Shown: positions 56,218-64,000 of the stretch, in pieces
How the letters are laid out: each line of letters begins with the position of its first letter
How positions within the stretch are numbered: position 1 is the first letter of the stretch
Source: Spongilla lacustris
Lineage: Eukaryota; Porifera; Demospongiae; Spongillida; Spongillidae
DNA: 64,000 nt
Reading direction: 5' to 3'
Assembly: GCA_949361645.1 (NCBI GenBank)
Contig: OX442433.1
Location: 4,335,720 to 4,399,719, forward strand
Position numbers and translations under genes: made by a program
The notes under the pieces: generated by a model
The model's input: only the letters and a program-made list of their open reading frames with translations
Database searches by the model: none
What the model was told of the DNA's origin: nothing

Positions 56218-59200
56218 CTATATATATTTTCCTGTTTTCAGCACATGAATCAGCGTAAGTTTAACCAATGTTTCCTTTTTGTCAGAAGTCTGAAATTTTA
56301 TATCATTACTATGAAGCCATTCTTTCAGTACTGAAACTTTACTTTTCAATATCTGTTGAGCAGAGTTCACCAAATAATAATCAATTGTTGATTACTATAA
56401 ATATTACCTTTTTCTTGATCTCTTCAATTGTATTTGACTAAAACCAAACATACATGTGCATGATAATCTATGATGCATTGTACAAACCTTGAGATCCTTA
56501 TGTGGTTGACATGTTTTGGGGGTGCCATCCTGGCTTTTTAAAATCACCATTGGATTACTTCCTAAGACTTTTGCATTTGAGTTCTCTTCACTATGAGTAG
56601 TATCAGTGCATTCTCCAATATGCATTTGTTTTTTCACTTCAGGGTGCTTTTTATCCATTGGTGTATCAGTAGATGTATGTTGCTGTACATCTTGAGCTTC
56701 AAATACGGTAGGCACAGCTGAATCTTTACATAATGCATTAACAAATCCAGAACTTTCTGATGATTTCTCATTAATGCCCTGTTTGGAGACAAAATACCAT
56801 GACCACTGGCTACATTTAAAATTTCCAATGAATTTACCAGCACACTTTGTTTGGAAACATTTTCATCTGCATCATTTATATGACTTTGCAAGTATCTTGC
56901 ATCAGAAGAAGTGGCAGATTGCTTTTGAATGTCACCACAAAGGAGAGGAGTATTTGGATCAGTAGCTGGACTGAAGGATACAGTTTGACCACAGACAAGA
57001 GGAAATCTTGCATTAATATCACTGATAAATGCTGATGATACTGTGTCAGCCATCCTGCTTGGGAAGGCTATTGGTTGGCTTTTGTAGACACAGCATTCTG
57101 GATAGCTTTACAAAAGAGAAAAGTGACAGATCAACTGACTAGACCTGCCAATTTCCCTTACGTTAAAATATTTTCTGGATTTGAAGTGAAAAAAACTTGG
57201 TAGTACAAGCCTGGTTTTTCAGGTAAAATAATACCATGCTGCAAAAGTCAATACAAACAGAATATGCTCAGATTGTTTTGAAGACGGATGCATGGAGTGT
57301 TAGAGTGAAATGAGAAACAAACCTTTTTTTTCCAATTTAACCTGACTGCATCATATGTAGAGAACTCTGACGAAGGAGGAATTTGGTGTGATACTGAATA
57401 CACATAGGCTTCTGTTAGACTGCAGAAATAACTGTAATACTATACCAGCTTATTGTATGCATGTGTTACCCTGGTAAGACAAAACACTGGTTACTGCAAA
57501 TACTATATTCTGTGATGACTGTACAGTGACTTCTGAAGTTCTTCATGGTTACTGTACTTACATCCAGATCTTCAACCTAAACATTGCAGAACTCCCTCTC
57601 ATTATCAGTTTCGTAATATAAAGTGTTAATACCTGAATAGGGAAAAACCTAATATTTTCCACATTTAGGATCATGGAAGTTGTATGAGATGAAGTGATGA
57701 GATCAAATCCTGAATTAATGCAGAAAAAAAATCACAACACAGTAATTGAATAGGAAAACAGTGATGCACTGTTACAGTGATAACAAATATGCTTTGTCTT
57801 AGTGCAGGAAATATCTCTGAATAATTCAATACATAAATGCTGCATTTTAAGTTTCTAGGTTAGAATTCCTGTACACACTCATATTATATACAAGAATACA
57901 TCCTAGGTTATAACCATTAAGATACACCCATTTGAAAGACTTGATAAGTAGCATTTGTGACAGAAAGATGATGCATTTGCATGCTTACTGATGGCATGCC
58001 CTTTTTCATGGGACAAGAAATCTGCTCCTACGAAAATAAATATAATAGCAGTAATTTTGCAATGATAAATATATAAATAGTGGTTTTTGTATTGTGTATA
58101 TAGACAAGGTGTACAACACAGTTCCTTATCTTCTATGCATGCCCTTAATGCTAATCACTTTTTAGTGGTCTCTTGATATTACATTCATAACAAAGGAGAA
58201 TTGTAAAAGGCTGAAGTCTACAATGAAGTGGTCATGAGGAATACATGTAATCAGAATATTTAGTTTGACCTTAACTTCTATTTTTCTTAAATCAAAAGTT
58301 GCTAACATTCACTGCAAATTCTGACTGGACCCCAATTATTCAAGAACAACATGTAGCACCTATGATTTTTGTTTGTCACCATAATTTCTTCACTAACAGA
58401 AACAACAATGTAGAAGTGACAAATGCTATACATTTTTTTAATTTTTATTTCTCACTAAGGAAGTCAGTTAGGCATCTAAGCACGAAAAGTTCGATATGCT
58501 AAAATTAAATTATAGAAACCACTTTCCCATATAACTCATTGACTGTTATGCTGAACCTCACCTTGAATAAGCCAAGTGCCAACTGGATTCCATTTAGGAG
58601 AAAGTCGAGCAATCACAGTAAACCGGTAGCAATTTATAAGCAGCTCATAATTGGCTCCTATTTTGATGCCAACCTACACCATTCAATACCTGCATCAATT
58701 TTATTCATTTGTACCCTTAGCTCACTCACCTCAAATCCATGTTCTTTCAGCTTTTGCACAATAGCTGTTGGAAAAATACTTCCAACCTGTAAGTATAGAA
58801 AACACCACTAATAAATCCTTCAGATTATGAAAACGTTTGTACTACATGTACTACTACACTATTACAGAGGAACCTGCATTAATGGTCACTGAGTTGGCCG
58901 GCACTGCATACCGGTCACATAACTAAAGTCATGAGTATGTGGCTGCTGTACTAACGACGTTCTGATCAGGCAGCCACAACGGTCATTAAGGTGACCGCTT
59001 TAGCTTAGACAGGTTCCACTGTACCTCATATAATTATGCACTGTATTATTACTATTGTATTATTGTATTGTGTTTGTCTGGCTTACCCCCATACATAAGC
59101 ATGGGAACAGCTAGCTAAGGTATAAACAATACAGTAAATAAATACTGTATTAAAAAAAGGTCCGGAGGCACAACAGAACTGCTTCACTTAAAAGAGAAAT

Positions 59201-59417
59201 GCACGGAGCATGCAATTTATACCTTTCGTTCTTCAGCTTTCATTAGGATTACCGCGGAATCAGTAGTGGAGTCAGCTACAGGGGAAATGAGTACGGAAGA
59301 AACCAAACGAACGAATTCTCTGCATTTCACTTCGAGGTTCAGCTTGTCATCACAACTGAGCAAGTATGCATTCAAATCGTCCAACTTGATGGTATGTGCT
59401 ACCCAACATCGTGTCAT
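56218..59417 (-). CDS. C18orf63: C18orf63 homologue, 12 exons
   Basis: Exons: 59223-59417, 58730-58786, 58562-58673, 57989-58027, 57633-57709, 57470-57576, 57323-57419, 57162-57238, 56838-57105, 56488-56778, 56408-56437, 56218-56352. They total 1485 nt, 494 aa, with all phases consistent. Blocks agreeing with vertebrate C18orf63: YRFTVIARLSPKWNPVGTWL followed by IQGADFLS, CSNQCFVLPG, SHQIPPSSEFSTYDAVRLNW and YPECCVYKSQPIAFPSR. The function of this family is not established. The last exon encodes LKEWLHSNDIKFQTSDKK, which looks like a short helix-turn-helix segment, possibly SAP-like (weak). No signal peptide or membrane segment. The middle (about 255-440) is low-complexity and polar. In exon 6 an internal GTAAGT is read through, because the extended exon restores the conserved block and phase. 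Confidence 0.87.
58865..59021. mobile_element. 157-bp Tigger/pogo-type MITE
   Basis: Ends read CAGAGGAACCTGCATTA and, reversed from the right, CAGTGGAACCTGTCTAAG, which matches the CAGTxGAACCTGTCTA terminus of Tigger-type elements. TA flanks at 58863-58864 and 59022-59023. The interior is non-coding. In intron 1 of the C18orf63 homologue. Confidence 0.8.
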
Positions 59418-59688
59418 TGTTTAGCTATTTGCACATGTATGTACGCGCTACGATAGTGACAGGCCTGAGCGCGCTGTGACGTGTGCACAATATTTTTAAA
59501 ACAGCTGCAAGTAATACCCCCGACATCAAATCTATAGAGAAGAACCCCAATCAGAATTGGAAATCGTTGGGGGGGTGGGGGGGGGGGGGGGGGGGGGGGG
59601 GGGTCGACCCTAAATGATGTTTGCACACGTGATCGAAATATTGTTTTGCTGAGTGCAACGCCCACTTAATTATTTAGTGGTACGATCA
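59418..59688. promoter_or_regulatory. 271-bp bidirectional promoter candidate with 35-bp G tract
   Basis: Separates the start codons of the C18orf63 homologue (minus) and the RING/TRAF gene (plus). It contains a run of 34 G in 35 bases (59569-59603, one T at 59576), able to form G-quadruplex on the plus strand. No clear TATA box is seen for either gene. Shared regulation is inferred from distance only. Confidence 0.55.
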
Positions 59689-60623
59689 ATGGGAGTTGAC
59701 ATAACTTTGTTTGTGGACACGGTCCCGGAAGATTGCATATGTTGTATCTGTCAAGAAGTTTTAGAAGACCCTCAAGAAACACTCAGCTGCCAGCATGCCT
59801 TTTGTAACTCTTGTATCACTGCTTGGCTGAGAGAACACAATTCTTGTCCCTCTTGTCGTTGTCCACTATCGATCAACGAATTAGTTGCATTACACCGTGT
59901 GTGGCACGACAAACTGAATCGTTTGAAAGTGAAATGTCAGAACTTTCGGATCGGGTGTGATGCCATAATGCAACTTGACGAAGCCGAATACCACTTCGAC
60001 ATGTGCCCCTACGTTCGTGTGAATTGTCCACACAGTCCCTGTAGTGAGGTTGTGGTCCGATCTCATTTACCCCGTCACTTGGAAGCCTGCGAATATCGCA
60101 AAGTTACCTGCCCTTCCTGTCATATTAATGTACCGGCTTTGACGTTGAAGGGTCACGATTGTATATCAGCTTTGCGGGAAGATATGTGCCGTCGACTAGA
60201 GATGTTGAAGAAGGAATGGTCGGATTCATTGCGTGTCTTGCGCAGAGAACATCACAAGTTCGAAGAAAAGCTTCACGAACAGGCAAGTGAAATAGAAGAG
60301 CTAAGGAGCCGGATTGTATCTGAACCAAAAAAATCAACGATTCCACACTTACCAACGATAAGTGTTACTGGTAACACTCGGAGGGTTAGTGTTAACAGGA
60401 CAAATGTTGCTCCGCGACGTACTAGTCGAATTACACAGCATGGTTCGTCGGAAACTTCAAACTTATCTCTGCCTCGACTAGCTCCACTTCACATCCACAT
60501 GAGCCTCAGTAGAAACTCAGGGAATTCAGGTGACGTGTGTGTGCACGTTGTAATAGTCAGGCTATACTTAATAAATGACTCCCTACAGATGAATCAAGAT
60601 CTCGCAACTCACGGCTTGACTGA
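59689..60623 (+). CDS. RING and TRAF-type zinc finger protein, likely E3 ubiquitin ligase
   Basis: Exons 59689-60529 and 60589-60623 give 291 aa. Exon 1 has a complete C3HC4 RING at residues 18-56: CICQ, then C34-x-H36-x2-C39-x2-C42 and CPSC at 53-56. TRAF-type zinc finger repeats follow at ~88-160 (CQNFRIGCDAIM, CPHSPCSEVVV, HLEACEYRKVTCPSC). A coiled coil lies at ~175-225 and a Ser/Arg-rich tail after it. The order resembles NRDP1/RNF41 and the N-terminus of PDZRN proteins; no MATH, PDZ or NRDP1 C-terminal domain is present. The first ATG in frame is at 59689. If the 59-bp intron (GTGACG...CTACAG) is retained, the frame continues to 60669 (326 aa), so isoforms are possible. Confidence 0.88.
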
Positions 60624-60653
60624 ACTGGATAAAAATACAGTCAACTGCATTGG

Positions 60654-60670
60654 TTTATTCACACAATAAA
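60654..60670. terminator. Back-to-back poly(A) signals of two convergent genes
   Basis: TTTATT at 60654-60659 is AATAAA for the minus-strand GPI gene. AATAAA at 60665-60670 serves the plus-strand RING gene. They are 31 and 42 bp past the RING stop and about 95-110 bp past the GPI stop, so the two 3' ends should overlap. Confidence 0.7.
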
Positions 60671-60764
60671 CATGTACGTGTACAGTACATGCAGTTCTTG
60701 TTAAAATCAGCGATCTGTTAAAAGTCTAAATATTTGTTCCATCTACACTATATCACAACTGAAT

Positions 60765-63983
<3,219 letters not shown>

Positions 63984-64000
63984 CTTTATGCAGACAAGTA

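Noticed and set aside
59653..59688. Upstream extension of the RING protein
   Set aside because: It would begin at GTG, not ATG; the first in-frame ATG is at 59689, just before the RING domain.

Overview
This is a eukaryotic, animal-type nuclear window: AT-rich, with multi-exon genes whose GT-AG introns run from about 45 bp to 7 kb. Short exons, a SPARC/SMOC-like matrix protein and a C18orf63 homologue point to a metazoan. Dense TACATG/ACATGT repeats and sponge- or cnidarian-style transposon remnants make a demosponge plausible, but that is inference. I rebuilt five gene models by splicing conserved blocks. The three complete models end on a stop in frame, their coding lengths are multiples of three, and every splice phase agrees. 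The two partial models keep consistent phase throughout.

Genes, left to right. (1) AARS1, cytosolic alanyl-tRNA synthetase, minus strand, 15 exons (83-21781); the C-terminal part lies outside the window. (2) A secreted Kazal + thyroglobulin-1 + VWC-like + SPARC-EC protein, plus strand (22163-23771), head-to-head with AARS1. (3) A SLC47/MATE exporter, minus strand, 17 exons (28269-39629). (4) A C18orf63 homologue, minus strand, 12 exons (56218-59417). (5) A RING + TRAF-type zinc finger E3-like protein, plus strand (59689-60623), head-to-head with gene 4 across a 271-bp gap that carries a 35-bp G tract. (6) GPI, glucose-6-phosphate isomerase, minus strand, 18 exons (60765-63983); the N-terminal part lies outside the window. 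Genes 5 and 6 converge, and their poly(A) signals sit 5 bp apart.

The rest is accessory DNA. AARS1 introns hold a series of inverted-repeat elements, including a 1.04-kb near-perfect foldback, a hAT remnant and a pogo-like remnant. MATE introns carry two minisatellites. From 41.1 to 49.5 kb there is a three-level nest: a Ty3/gypsy retrotransposon with 5-bp target duplication, interrupted by a 4-kb DDE transposon with ~500-bp terminal inverted repeats at a TA site, itself interrupted by an 826-bp foldback. From 50 to 55 kb lie decayed LINE, tnp2-like and DIRS-like remnants plus a tandem array. Runs of 17-35 G or C occur at eleven places.

The genes are housekeeping or cell-surface genes with no evident shared pathway. 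The notable biology lies in the transposon architecture, the long intronic palindromes, the paired promoters and the overlapping 3' ends.
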